Source of the DNA: Streptomyces sp. DG2A-72 | GTDB taxonomy: Bacteria; Actinomycetota; Actinomycetes; Streptomycetales; Streptomycetaceae | Length of the DNA: 64,000 bases | Assembly: GCF_030499575.1 (NCBI RefSeq) | Contig: NZ_JASTLC010000001.1 | Span: forward strand, 4,116,001 to 4,180,000 | Reading direction: 5' to 3' | Part shown: one piece after another, positions 17,591 to 29,064 of the stretch | Position numbering within the stretch: the stretch's first letter is position 1 | How the letters are laid out: the number at the start of each line of letters is the position of its first letter | Made by a program: the position numbers and the translations under genes | Notes under the pieces: generated by a model | What the model saw: only the letters and a program-made list of their open reading frames with translations | What the model was told of the DNA's origin: nothing | The model's database searches: none

Positions 17591-18067
17591 TCACTGGCCG
17601 GAGGCGTCGGACTTGTCGACCCCGTCCCAGACATTCAGGTACCAGGGACGGTCCGCCGCCCCGGTGTCGGCGCGCGACTGCTTCGCCGCGCGCGGGTCGA
17701 CCACGATGAACCCGGTCTCCCCCGGCATCACATAGTGCAGCCGCTGCCGGATCTGCTGCTGGGCGTACGCGTCGTCCTGCCAGCGCGCCTTCAGGTCCCG
17801 CAGCTGCTCGACCCGCTGCTGGGCCTGCTGCTTCTGCTGCTCCAGATCGGCGATCTCGGCGCGCTGGGAAACGTACTGCCTTATCGGATAGGCGAGGGCC
17901 ACGACCAGCGAGCACAGGACGAGTGCCAGCAGCGCCGCGCGGCCGGTCAGCCGGGAGCGGCGGGCCTGGCGTTTGGTCTGGGACCGGTAGACACGGGCCG
18001 CCGTCTGCTCGCCGAGCAGCCGGATCCTGGTCGCGGTGGAGAATCGGTCCCGGTCCTTGACGGCCAT
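17591..18067 (-). CDS. divIC: FtsB/DivIC-family septum formation initiator
   Basis: This 158-residue bitopic protein has a basic cytoplasmic N-terminus (about 65 residues including SQTKRQARRSRL), one transmembrane helix (AALLALVLCSLVVALAYPI) and an extracytoplasmic coiled coil (AEIADLEQQKQQAQQRVEQL). The conserved YVMPGETGFIVVDP region closes the family domain. It would join the FtsL/FtsQ-type divisome at sporulation septa. ATG 18067 is chosen over an upstream in-frame codon because GGGAGGTGG lies six bases before it. A hairpin separates it from eno. Confidence 0.88.
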   Translation of the reverse strand: MAVKDRDRFSTATRIRLLGEQTAARVYRSQTKRQARRSRLTGRAALLALVLCSLVVALAYPIRQYVSQRAEIADLEQQKQQAQQRVEQLRDLKARWQDDAYAQQQIRQRLHYVMPGETGFIVVDPRAAKQSRADTGAADRPWYLNVWDGVDKSDASGQ

Positions 18068-18090
18068 GACCCACCTCCCCTTCATACGTG

Positions 18091-18135
18091 CGTACGTCCC
18101 CGCACACGGTACGGGACCGAGTACGGGGACGTACG
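18091..18135 (-). terminator. Hairpin between eno and divIC
   Basis: CGTACGTCCCCG (18091-18102) and CGGGGACGTACG (18124-18135) form a perfect 12-bp stem with a 21-base loop that contains further short complementarity. It lies just after the eno stop and upstream of the divIC ribosome site. It may be an attenuator or terminator. Confidence 0.55.
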
Positions 18136-18159
18136 TACGACGCTGCTCTAAGGCCTGTG

Positions 18160-20368
<2,209 letters not shown>

Positions 20369-20384
20369 GCTTGGATCCCCTCAC

Positions 20385-20565
20385 CGACGCCTGCGAGGTG
20401 AGCTGTCGGGTTCGGGCCGGTTGAGTTGCCCGGCCATGTCTCGTACGAGGCTTTCGTCCCGTACGGGGCACGGCTTCACCCCAAGCCGCTCGGTCAACTG
20501 ACCGGCGCGGCGCTTACCTTGGGTCCCCCGCTCCTGCCTACGGCGCTGTTAAGCGACGACTGTTC
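20385..20565 (-). promoter_or_regulatory. c-di-AMP riboswitch (ydaO/yuaA type) in the rpfA leader
   Basis: Read leftward, the leader has the conserved ydaO blocks in order: CGCCGTAGGCAGGAGCGGGG, ACCCAAGGTAAG, a stem, GCTTGGGGTGAAGCC, a long hairpin, then CCGAACCCGACAGCTCACCTCG followed by CAGGCGTC close to the coding start. c-di-AMP binding to this class usually turns expression off. The ends are approximate because the P1 stem was judged by eye. Confidence 0.9.
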
Positions 20566-20732
20566 CCGTGCGGCCACTGGCAGGATTCGGCGTTGTGGCA
20601 GCCGGGGCTCGTGTTGACGAGCGGTGATGACCGTAGACACGCGATCCGTGGAATTTCAAAGACGATCAGGGCTTCTGAGACTCATCCCACACTTTCACTA
20701 AACCGGACATTCGGCGCGAAGCGGTGCGTCAA

Positions 20733-21731
20733 CTACCGTTGGTTTTCGCCCGTTTCGACACCGACTCCGAGGGTCTGACCGGGGATGATGAGGTCCGGGT
20801 CGGCACCGATGGTTCCCTTGTTCTCGGCGTAGAGCGCGCGCCATCCGCCGTTCAGCTCAAGGGAGTCGGCGATGGTGGTGAGAGTGTCCCCGGTGCGGAC
20901 GCTGTAGGAGGCGTGACGGCCGGAGGTGTCGGCACGTCCCTCACTCTCGGCCTCGTCCGCGCTGGCGCCCCGATGCTTGCCGGTCCCGGTGCCGGTGTCC
21001 GTAAGGTACGAAGAGCCGCCGCTCTGGACGGACTTGTCCGTATCATCACCCTCGGTCGAACCCGTGGAGGAGCTGGCGGAATCCCGTGAGGCACTCGGGC
21101 TAGATTCGGCGGATGTGTCTGACTTGGCCGAGTTGTCCGCCGCATCCGACGGCTCATCCGACGGCTCGTCAGACGGAGACGGAGAGGACGGCGAAGGGGA
21201 GGACGAGGAAGGGGAGGGCGAGGTGGACGACTCCGAAGATGAGGATGACTCAGGCGAGTCGGACAAACCGGATGAGTCGGAGGAAGTGTCGGGCGAGGTG
21301 GACGGTTCGGCCGATGCCTCGCCCGCCAGGCCCGTGTCGACGTTCGCCGAGCGGGAGTCCTCACCCAGACCGTGGAGCAGTCCGCATGCGGGCCACGCGC
21401 CGGCGCCCTGGTCCGCGAGGATCTTCTCGGCGACGGCTATCTGCTGGGAACGGCTGGCCTGGTCGGCGCTCGGGGCGTAGTCGAGGCCGCCGTACTGCTC
21501 CCAGTCCTCCTGGGCCAACTGCAGGCCGCCGAAGAACCCGTTGCCGCTGTTGGCGCTCCAGGCGCCGCCGCTCTCGCACTCCGCGACCTTGTCCCAGGTG
21601 CTGCCGTCGGCCGCGCTCGCGCCGCTCGCACCGAGGAGGGGGATGGCGATGGCGGAGCCGGTCACTCCGGCCGCGACGAGCAGGGCCGGGGCCTGACGGG
21701 GGCGACGGTGACGACCGTTCCCGGAGAGCAT
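20733..21731 (-). CDS. Second Rpf-domain protein with acidic serine-rich linker and LysM
   Basis: The 332-residue secreted protein has a signal peptide ending after ASA (about residue 41). Its Rpf domain carries the catalytic glutamate in VAECESGGAWSANSGNGFFGGLQL. A roughly 130-residue low-complexity linker of serine, aspartate, glutamate and proline follows, then a LysM (YSVRTGDTLTTIADSLEL to DLIIPGQTLGVGV). Domain order matches the adjacent rpfA, so the two look like a tandem duplication with diverged linkers. The acidic linker would span the wall. ATG 21731 has AAAGG upstream. Only 127 bp separate its start from the end of the recombinase pseudogene, so its promoter region may be disturbed. 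Confidence 0.9.
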   Translation of the reverse strand: MLSGNGRHRRPRQAPALLVAAGVTGSAIAIPLLGASGASAADGSTWDKVAECESGGAWSANSGNGFFGGLQLAQEDWEQYGGLDYAPSADQASRSQQIAVAEKILADQGAGAWPACGLLHGLGEDSRSANVDTGLAGEASAEPSTSPDTSSDSSGLSDSPESSSSSESSTSPSPSSSSPSPSSPSPSDEPSDEPSDAADNSAKSDTSAESSPSASRDSASSSTGSTEGDDTDKSVQSGGSSYLTDTGTGTGKHRGASADEAESEGRADTSGRHASYSVRTGDTLTTIADSLELNGGWRALYAENKGTIGADPDLIIPGQTLGVGVETGENQR

Positions 21732-21857
21732 GCGGGGGCCTTTCGCGAGACAGCAGGGACCGGCGCGGCGGGTGAGGCTGGGGGGCCGCGCTGATCCGTG
21801 AACGTATAGGCAGCCCTTCACTTGTCACAAGTTAATGCCGCGTAGATCACGTGAAGA

Positions 21858-23813
21858 TCACAGACTTGAGGTTCTGTCGCCTTTGGCTGCTTTCGAAGAG
21901 ATGCGCCCCGTGATCTCAAACGGCGGGACAAGCGGCTCACGCTGGACCGGTGTGCCCCCACCACGGAGGTTCAGATGGTTCACGAGGACAGGCCAAAATC
22001 CTTTTGTGAACCATGTGTTCTCCCTGTCCTTGGCGAGCGCCCACGGCCCGTACCGCTCGGGAAGCTGGTCCCAAAGGCAGCCGCTGCGCAACCGATGGAG
22101 GACCCCGTTCACTTGAGTCCGGATGTCCACGGAGCCGCGCGCAAACTGACGATGCCGGAAGTAGGTTGCCATCAGCTCCTCGACAGCCGGCCACTCCGAC
22201 TCCAGTACTTCACTGGGAACCAGGGCCCCAGTCCGCGCGTGCCATTCGGTCACCCTGCACTTGAGCCCGGAACGCTTCCGAACCTCTCCGAGCGGCTTCA
22301 CCGTAATGTCCAGACGGTCGATCACCTGCCCCACCTCGGAGAGAGCCAAGTCCCGTGGCTTCCCCTTCACAATCAGCATGAGACCCGAGAGGTCCCCGGC
22401 ACGCAGCGCTGCCTCCTCCTGTTCCGCGAGCACCTCCCTGCCCCTGGCAAGCAGTTCCCTTGCGCTCCGTACATCCTCAGCGAGCTGCCGCATGACCGCG
22501 TCCTTCACTGCCTGGTCAAGGTCGGGGACACGGGCCAGATCGGCTGCGGCACGTGCAGCGGCCTCCTCCTTGTCCTTGAGCGAATTCTCGAAGTGGGCAA
22601 CACGCTCCCTCTGCTTGTGGATGTCCCCGGGACAGACCTGCGGGCTGCACCCCGACAGTGACGCAAGCTTCTCCGGCTCGGCCAGCAGCGTCAGAACCTC
22701 TCTCCACACCGCGGCCTCGATATCGTCGGCGGTCAGGTGAGGGTCCGAGCAACCCGTCTTCTTCCCTTTGCCGTTGTTACTGCCGCCGCACCGGTAGTAG
22801 CGAGTGTCGTTGGTTTTGCGGTAGTTGCCGACGTAACGGCGTCCGCATGAGCCGACGATCCGGCCGGTCAGCGGGTAGTACCCGGCAGGCGCATGCGAGG
22901 AGTGGCTGTTCCCCAGCATTGCCTTCGCAAGAGCGTCGGCTCGATCCTGGGTGATGATGCGGGGAACTCGGATGGCCACAGTGTCTCCATGCAGAGGGAC
23001 TCCCTCCTGATCCAATTTGGTGCGGCTCCTCCCACTGCCGGCGGGGTTTCGGAAGACAACCTCCCCGCTGAGAAGAGCAGGGCTCCTGAGGCGCCGATGA
23101 AGATTGGCAGCAGTCCACAGTCGACCGCCGCGTGTGAGATACCCCAGGGTGTTCAACTCCCGAGCTGTCTCTGAGACGTTCTTCTCCTCGTCCACGATGA
23201 GACTCACGGCTTGGCGGACGACCCTCGCTTCGCCCTCGCTGATGACGAGCGTGGACCCACGCTTGCCGACCTGCTCGATGACGTACCCCCACGGCGGCGG
23301 GCCACCGACCCAGCCGCCTTCAAGGGCCTTGCGCTGGCGGCCGCCCTGCGTGCGCTCGCAGATGAGCTTCCACTCGGCCTCGGCCATCAGAGCGTGGAAC
23401 TGCAGTTGTTGTCGGCCGGACGACGTGGTGGTGTCGATGTCCTGGGTGACTGACGCGAAACTGACGCCGAGGTCCTCCATGGCCCGGATCCAGGTCCAGA
23501 ATGCCCGACCGGTACGGCCGATGCGGTCGAAGTTGTGGACCACGATCACGTCGACGAGACCTTGCCTAGCGGCCTGTTCGAGTCGCAACATGCCGGGACG
23601 CTCGATGATCGCCCCCGACACTCCCGCATCCTTGAAGATCAACTCAGGGGACAGAGTCCATCCAGGCTGGTTACTGATGTAGGCACGCCCCTCGCTCTCC
23701 TGGACATCAAGCCCGTAGCCCTAGGCCTGCTCATACGTGGAGACTCGCAGCATCAAAGCTGCTCGAACGGCGCGAGCGGGCTTCGATCCGCGGTTGGCCG
23801 CGGGCATGGGCAT
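21858..23813 (-). pseudogene. Large serine recombinase, broken by an amber codon at codon 31
   Basis: ATG 23813 opens MPMPAANRGSKPARAV, then LMLRVSTYEQA with the catalytic serine motif RVS. A TAG follows at 23723-23721 and the same frame continues GYGLDVQESEGRAYISN down to 21858 (652 codons in all). The rest is a good large serine recombinase: the IVVHNFDRIGRTGR and resolvase regions, the recombinase domain, a zinc-ribbon-like part (CGRRYVG to YRCGG and a later CSD) and a coiled coil. The last 90 residues (from YFRHRQFARGSVDIRTQVN) resemble the N-terminal domain of IS5-family transposases, which looks chimeric. A downstream start would lack the nucleophile. A CAG to TAG change explains the stop. 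It is probably the remnant of an integrated element between the rpf and P450 genes. Confidence 0.85.
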
Positions 23814-24038
23814 ACCGATAGCGTTGAACACGTCAGCCCCTTCACGGCTGGCAAGGCCCCGGAGCTCTGGACAGCTCTGGGGCCCCTTGCATTATCGGGA
23901 ATCTAACGCTTGTCAGGACACAGCGCTGCGGAATATGTGAAATTCTCGCCAATCTCCTATTTCTTGATACGTCAGGATCAGTCCCCGGGCTCTCCAACGG
24001 CCACGCATCCATTGCCCGGTTCCCGATACGGTCATCGT

Positions 24039-25277
24039 GTGAACGCCCCTTACACCGTCCCCGAACTCTTCACCTGGGAGTTCGCCGTCGACCCCTACCC
24101 GGCCTATGCCTGGCTGCGTGAGCACTCCCCCGTCCATCGGACCGAACTGCCCAGCGGGGTCGAGGCATGGCTGGTGACCCGCTATGCCGACGCGCGCCAA
24201 GCTCTCGCGGACGGGCGGCTGTCGAAGAACCCCGACCACCATGCCGAGGACGCACACGGGAAGAGCAAGACCGGTATCCCTGGCGAGCGCAGCGCCAATC
24301 TCATGACACACCTGCTCAACATCGACCCGCCGGACCACACACGGCTGCGGCGTTTTGTCTCCAAGGCGTTCACCCCCCGCCGTGTAGCGGAATTCGCGCC
24401 CCGCGTACAGGAGTTGACGGACGGCCTCATCGACCGGTTCGCGCCACGGGGCGAGGCCGACCTCATCCACGACTTCGCCTTCCCCCTCCCCATCTACGCC
24501 ATCTGCGACCTCCTCGGCGTCCCGCACGACGACCAGGACGAATTGCGCGACTGGGCGGGGATGATGATCCGGCATGGAGGAGGCCCACGCGGTGGCGTCG
24601 CCCGCTCCGTCAAGAAGATTCGTGGCTACCTCGCCGAACTCATCCGCCGTAAGCGCAACGACCTGGGCGACGACCTGATCTCAGGCCTCATCCGCGCCTC
24701 CGACCACGGCGAGCACCTCACCGAGAATGAGGCTGCCGCGATGTGCTTCGTGCTGCTCCTCGCAGGCTTCGAGACCACCATCAACTTGATCGGCAACGGC
24801 GTGTACGCGCTTCTGCGCAATCCTGAGCAGCGGACCCGGCTTCAGGAGTCGATCAAGCGGGGTGAGCAAGAGCTGCTCGACACCGGCATCGAAGAGCTAC
24901 TCCGCTACGACGGCCCCGTGGAGCTGGCCACCTGGCGCTTCGCGACCGAATCTCTCGCCATCGGAGGCCAGCACATTGCCGCCGGTGACCCAGTGCTGGT
25001 CGTACTTGCCGCCGCAGACCGCGACCCTGCGCGTTTCGCCGAGCCCGACACACTCGATCTCTCCCGCTCGGACAACCCTCACCTCGGTTACGGCCACGGC
25101 ATCCACTACTGCCTCGGCGCACCCCTGGCCCGCCTCGAAGGTCGTACCGCTCTTGAGACACTATTGCGCCGCCTGCCCGATCTCCGGCTTGCCGCCGACC
25201 CCGCCGACCTGCGCTGGCGGGGTGGGCTGATCATGCGTGGCCTACGCGATCTCCCCGTACAGTTCACCGCAGTCTGA
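24039..25277 (+). CDS. Cytochrome P450 (CYP107-like)
   Basis: This 412-residue soluble class-I P450 has its heme-ligand cysteine (C358) in LGYGHGIHYCLGAPLARLEG. The I-helix oxygen-activation motif is LLLAGFETTINLIG and the K-helix ExxR is in EELLRYDGP. The C-helix region HTRLRRFVSKAFTPRRV is typical of the CYP107/CYP105 group. In other Streptomyces a CYP107U enzyme occupies the same place beside rpf and mazG and has been linked to sporulation and antibiotic output; that equivalence is inference from context. The substrate is unknown, and no ferredoxin gene is adjacent. The GTG 24039 start gives the normal N-terminus; no clear ribosome site is seen. Confidence 0.92.
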   Translation: MNAPYTVPELFTWEFAVDPYPAYAWLREHSPVHRTELPSGVEAWLVTRYADARQALADGRLSKNPDHHAEDAHGKSKTGIPGERSANLMTHLLNIDPPDHTRLRRFVSKAFTPRRVAEFAPRVQELTDGLIDRFAPRGEADLIHDFAFPLPIYAICDLLGVPHDDQDELRDWAGMMIRHGGGPRGGVARSVKKIRGYLAELIRRKRNDLGDDLISGLIRASDHGEHLTENEAAAMCFVLLLAGFETTINLIGNGVYALLRNPEQRTRLQESIKRGEQELLDTGIEELLRYDGPVELATWRFATESLAIGGQHIAAGDPVLVVLAAADRDPARFAEPDTLDLSRSDNPHLGYGHGIHYCLGAPLARLEGRTALETLLRRLPDLRLAADPADLRWRGGLIMRGLRDLPVQFTAV

Positions 25278-25283
25278 CCGGGC

Positions 25284-26252
25284 TCAGCCCTCCGCCTCCT
25301 TGATCGCATCCCGGTAAGCCCGCGCCGCCGCCCGCAGCGCCGCCTCCGGGTCGACCCCGTCGGCCTCGGCGCGGGACGCGAGCGCCAGCAGCTCATAGCC
25401 CACGCCCTCGGCCTTCGGCAGCGGCACGTCCAGTCCCGCCGTGCGCACGCGCGAGGCCAGCTTCGCCGCGAGGGCGAGGCCGGGCTGGCCGAGGGGGACG
25501 CCGTCGGTCACCGACTTCCGCCGCTTCTCGGCCGCCTTGGTGCGCAGCCAGTGCTCCTTGACCTCCTCGGGGGTCGTCGCCGTCTCGTCGCCGAAGACGT
25601 GCGGGTGGCGGTGGATGAGCTTGGTGACGATGCCGCCCGCCACGTCGTCGATGGAGTAGGGGGAGTCGGTGTCCTCCTCGGCGATGCGGGCGTGGAAGAC
25701 GACCTGGAGCAGGACGTCCCCCAACTCCTCGCGCAGTTCGTCGGCGTCGCCGTCCTCGATCGCCTCGACGAGTTCGTACGCCTCCTCGATCGCGTACTTC
25801 GCCAGGCCCTTGTGGGTCTGCTGCGACGACCAGGGGCACTCGGCGCGGATCCGGTCCATGACCTGGACGAGGTCGAGGAGGCGGGCGCCCGGCAGGTCGT
25901 ACGAGGCGGGCAGCAGCTCCAGGTCGGGCATGTGGAAGCGACCCGAGCCTGCGAGCCGCGCGAGGCCGTCCGTCAGGGCCGGTTCGCCCTCGCCCGTGGC
26001 GACGACCACCACCGTCCGCCCGCCGGCGCAGATGTCGACCAGTTCCTCGGCGGTCGGGGACGCCTCGTCCACCGATATGCCTGCCTCCCCCAGATACGGC
26101 AGCTGCGGGTGCGCGCCGTCCGCGCACAGCACCCGGTCGGCGCCGTGCAGCGTCTGCCACGCGGACCAGGACAGCAGTCCGGGCGCCACGCGGTGGCTGG
26201 TGGTGAGCAGGATGATGCGGCCGGGGGCCTGTTCTGCGCTGGTTGCGTTCAC
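25284..26252 (-). CDS. mazG: Nucleoside triphosphate pyrophosphohydrolase MazG
   Basis: This 322-residue protein has an N-terminal domain of about 110 residues (IILLTTSHRVAPGLLSWSAWQ onward) typical of actinobacterial MazG. The MazG all-alpha NTP pyrophosphatase domain follows. It carries the metal-binding EEAYELVEAI and ELREELGDVLLQVVFHARIA motifs and the LIHRHPHVFG signature. It converts NTPs to NMP plus pyrophosphate, clearing abnormal nucleotides. The GTG 26252 start has GGAG only a base away; an in-frame GTG at 26270 is the alternative. It is convergent with the P450, six bases apart. Confidence 0.92.
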   Translation of the reverse strand: MNATSAEQAPGRIILLTTSHRVAPGLLSWSAWQTLHGADRVLCADGAHPQLPYLGEAGISVDEASPTAEELVDICAGGRTVVVVATGEGEPALTDGLARLAGSGRFHMPDLELLPASYDLPGARLLDLVQVMDRIRAECPWSSQQTHKGLAKYAIEEAYELVEAIEDGDADELREELGDVLLQVVFHARIAEEDTDSPYSIDDVAGGIVTKLIHRHPHVFGDETATTPEEVKEHWLRTKAAEKRRKSVTDGVPLGQPGLALAAKLASRVRTAGLDVPLPKAEGVGYELLALASRAEADGVDPEAALRAAARAYRDAIKEAEG

Positions 26253-26328
26253 TCTCCGAACGTAACGCACACCACTGACGGTGCCCCGAGTTGTCCACAG
26301 GGGGCAGGCGGCGGTTGCCGCCGTGCCG

Positions 26329-26976
26329 TTACGCCGTCTCCTGCGTCCCCGTCGCCGTGATCTCTCGTACCCACGGGGTCTTCGCGTCGACGCGGCTGCT
26401 CTTCTCGACGTCCCAGGCGCCGTAGCGCGGGTTGAGGTCGACGTTCAGTTTGTCGGAGGCCTCGGACAGTGCCTGCCAGAAGGCGGGCTGGCTGGTGTCG
26501 GTGCCGAGCCTCTCGGCGAGTTTCTGGGCCTCCAGCTGGAGGCGGAGGTTCTCGTCGAGGTGCTCCGGGGGGACGCCGTACTGCTGGAGCCAGGTCGTCT
26601 CCAGCCCCTTGGCGCCGCCGGCCTGCTCCTCCAGGGAGGTCCGCATCTCCTGGATCTCCTTGCGGGAGACGGTCACGCCCGCGTCCTGGGCGGCGCGGTG
26701 CAGCACCCGGTCGAGGACCATGCCGTGCAGGGTGTCGCGGGTGAGGCTGCCGGTCTTGGCGATGGCCTGCTCGTACTGTGCCTCGTCCGCGACGACCGCC
26801 CGCTGGGCCTCGCGCACCTGGCTGACCCTGTTCTCCAGCTGGGAGACGGTGATCCGCTGTCCACCGACGACGGCTGCCGCGCCGGGGTGCGCATCGTTTC
26901 CGCATGCGGTGAGAAGGGGGGCCGCGGCGACGATCGCGGCGGAGAGGAGGAGCGCGGTGCGACGGCGGCGGTGCAA
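26329..26976 (-). CDS. SurA/PpiC-type lipoprotein chaperone
   Basis: The 215-residue product begins LHRRRRTALLLSAAIVAAAPLLTAC, a lipoprotein signal with lipobox LTAC. The mature part resembles the SurA N-terminal helical domain (VGGQRITVSQLENRVSQVREAQRAV, then MVLDRVLHRAAQDAGVTVSRKEI). It lacks a recognisable parvulin isomerase domain, so it probably acts as an extracytoplasmic folding chaperone. TTG 26976 is the start I prefer because GGGAGG lies five bases upstream; upstream in-frame codons would put the signal sequence internally. Confidence 0.85.
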   Translation of the reverse strand: MHRRRRTALLLSAAIVAAAPLLTACGNDAHPGAAAVVGGQRITVSQLENRVSQVREAQRAVVADEAQYEQAIAKTGSLTRDTLHGMVLDRVLHRAAQDAGVTVSRKEIQEMRTSLEEQAGGAKGLETTWLQQYGVPPEHLDENLRLQLEAQKLAERLGTDTSQPAFWQALSEASDKLNVDLNPRYGAWDVEKSSRVDAKTPWVREITATGTQETA

Positions 26977-27215
26977 GGAAGCCTCCCGGGATGGAGATTG
27001 TGCGGCGGTGCACAAAGTCTTGCGGTGATCGATGGTAGGCAGTGGCCAAGCTCTGGCCAACCCATTCGACCAACGATTCATCAGGACTTCGGGCACCTGG
27101 GAACCCGTCGAGTCGCACGTACGGCCCTCGATGAAGGGCCGGGTCTGCCGGACCCGCCTAGCGTCGAGGTGAACGCCGGTGCCGACTGCGCCGTGCTCCG
27201 AGGCAGAGGAGTCCC

Positions 27216-27521
27216 ATGTCCGTCGTCTTGAATCTGCGCTGGCCGGAGATCACCCCCGAGGTGTACGAGGCCGCTCGCTCCGAGGTCCGCTGGGAGGAGG
27301 AGCCCGCGGACGGCCTGGACCTGCATGTGTCGTGGTATGCCGCGGACGGCTTCCACGTGCTCGACGTGTGGCGTACGGAGGACCACTTCGAGCGGTTCGT
27401 CGAGGAGCGGCTCGCGCCCGTGATCAAGGGCAAGCTGGGCGTCGAGGGCGACCCCGTCTACGAGTTCGCCCCCATGTACCGGCGGTTCGTGGCCCCCGGT
27501 GTCGCCGGGGCATCCTCCTAG
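27216..27521 (+). CDS. Small alpha/beta-barrel conserved hypothetical
   Basis: This 101-residue protein alternates strands and helices (LHVSWYAADGFHVLDVWRTEDHFERFVEERLAPVI) in a way resembling the dimeric ferredoxin-like barrel of ABM/EthD-type proteins. No catalytic residue is certain and no specific family is recognised. The ATG has GAGGAG eight bases upstream. It is convergent with the kinase gene and monocistronic. Confidence 0.75.
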   Translation: MSVVLNLRWPEITPEVYEAARSEVRWEEEPADGLDLHVSWYAADGFHVLDVWRTEDHFERFVEERLAPVIKGKLGVEGDPVYEFAPMYRRFVAPGVAGASS

Positions 27522-27534
27522 CGCACGGCTCGCA

Positions 27535-29064
27535 CTACCCGCGTACCTGTCCCAGCCACTGCAGCGTCCGGCGGATGTCCGTGGCGAGTGGGTGGCCGGG
27601 GCCGTGCAGGCGCTCCACGTCGAGTACCAGGCGGGCGAGGGTGTCGTGGGCGGCGCCGCGGTCGCCGAGGGCGAGGAGGAGGTGGCCGATGCGGCGGCGC
27701 ACGTCGTGGGAGAGGTGGGGGTCGCCGGCGACGTACTGGTTCTCGTAGTACGGCAGGAGCGTGCGGTACTCCGCGAGTGCCGCCGCCGGTTCACCGAGCT
27801 GTTCGAGGCACTGGGCGGCCTCGTAGCGGAAGCGCAGGGACTGGGGGTCGGCCTGGCCGGCCTCGGCGGCGCGTTCGTCGGCGAGGCGGCGCAGTTCCGG
27901 CAGCGCGCGCCGGTACTGGCCGTCGTCCATGAGCGTGGCCGCGTACTGCTTGCGCAGGGTGCGCACGACCGGGGAGTGCTCGCCGTGCTGTTCGGCGGCG
28001 ACGGGCAGGATCGCGCCGAGGATGTCGACGGCCTGGGTGATGCGGCCCTCGCCGAGGAGCCGCTTGACCTCGTCCACGGCGCGGGCGACGTCCGGCTTCT
28101 CGGCGACGGGCGGGACGACGGGGGCGGGCTGGGGCGCGGGTGTGCGGGCGCGGTCCGGCCAGGGGGCGTGCGGGCGCAGGAAGGGGCGTCTGGGGTCGAG
28201 GGGCGCCGCGGTGGGCGTCCCGCGCCCGGGCAGGAGCAGCGCTAGGTGCTCGTACACCTCCTGCGCGGAGGCGGGCCGGTGCTGCGGGTCCTTGGCGAGC
28301 AGCCCCAGGACGAGCGTTTCGAGCGATTCGGGGACTTCGGGGCGGATGCGGCGCACGGGCACCGGGGGCTCGTAGAGGTGCCGGTGCAGCACGCCGAGCG
28401 CCGTCGAGCCCGAGAACGGGACGTCGCCGCTGAGGAGTTCGTGCAGCACTACGCCGAGTGCGTACAGGTCGGTGTACGGGCCGACCGCGCCGCCCATCGC
28501 CTGCTCGGGGGCCATGTAGGCGGGCGAGCCGATGGGGGTGCCGGTGTGAGTGAGGCGGGTGGTGTCGGTGTCCATGACGTGGGCGACGCCGAGGTCGAGG
28601 ACGGTGATCGTGCCGTCCTGCTTCACCATCACGTTGCGCGGCTTGAGGTCTCGGTGGACGATCGGCACCGCGTGCACGGCGCTCAGCACGGCGCACAGCT
28701 GCGCGGCGACCGCGACGGCCCACTGCCACGGGTACGGGTTGCGCTCGGCGAGATGACCGGCGAGGTCGACGCCGTCGACGTACTGCATGACGAGGAACAG
28801 CTCCTCGCCCGCGGTGCCCGCGTCATGCACCGTCACCAGGCCGGGGTGGTCGACCTGTGCGGTCACCCGGCACTCGCGCTCGAAGCGGCGGCGCAGTTCC
28901 TCGGCCTCGTGGCCGGCCACCTTGTCGGGCCGCAGCAGCTTCACCGCCACGCGCCGGTCGAGTCGCTGGTCGTAGGCCGTCCAGACCTGGCCCATGCCGC
29001 CCTGCCCGATGAGGGTGGACAGTGCGTACCGGCCGGCGACGACACGTCCTGCCGCCACGGTCAC
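27535..29064 (-). CDS. Serine/threonine protein kinase with TPR-like C-terminus
   Basis: This 509-residue Hanks-type kinase has a glycine loop IGQGGMGQVWTAYD (residues about 17-30), lysine in RRVAVKLLRPD, catalytic loop IVHRDLKPRNVMV, DLG in place of DFG (VLDLGVAHVMD) and APEQ in the activation segment. The domain ends near residue 270. A proline-rich link leads to a helical-repeat tail (AVDEVKRLLGEGRITQAVDIL to LQWLGQ) that looks like TPRs. There is no transmembrane helix, so the kinase is cytoplasmic. Its GTG overlaps the upstream membrane gene as GTGA, suggesting the 205-residue membrane protein is its partner or anchor. It is not PknB-like: PASTA domains are absent. Confidence 0.92.
   Translation of the reverse strand: MTVAAGRVVAGRYALSTLIGQGGMGQVWTAYDQRLDRRVAVKLLRPDKVAGHEAEELRRRFERECRVTAQVDHPGLVTVHDAGTAGEELFLVMQYVDGVDLAGHLAERNPYPWQWAVAVAAQLCAVLSAVHAVPIVHRDLKPRNVMVKQDGTITVLDLGVAHVMDTDTTRLTHTGTPIGSPAYMAPEQAMGGAVGPYTDLYALGVVLHELLSGDVPFSGSTALGVLHRHLYEPPVPVRRIRPEVPESLETLVLGLLAKDPQHRPASAQEVYEHLALLLPGRGTPTAAPLDPRRPFLRPHAPWPDRARTPAPQPAPVVPPVAEKPDVARAVDEVKRLLGEGRITQAVDILGAILPVAAEQHGEHSPVVRTLRKQYAATLMDDGQYRRALPELRRLADERAAEAGQADPQSLRFRYEAAQCLEQLGEPAAALAEYRTLLPYYENQYVAGDPHLSHDVRRRIGHLLLALGDRGAAHDTLARLVLDVERLHGPGHPLATDIRRTLQWLGQVRG

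Noticed and set aside
23853..23888. Terminator or att site beside the recombinase start
   Set aside because: The arms around GGCCCCGGAGCTC pair only with a bulge and lie upstream of the recombinase start. No direct-repeat partner was found at the other end.
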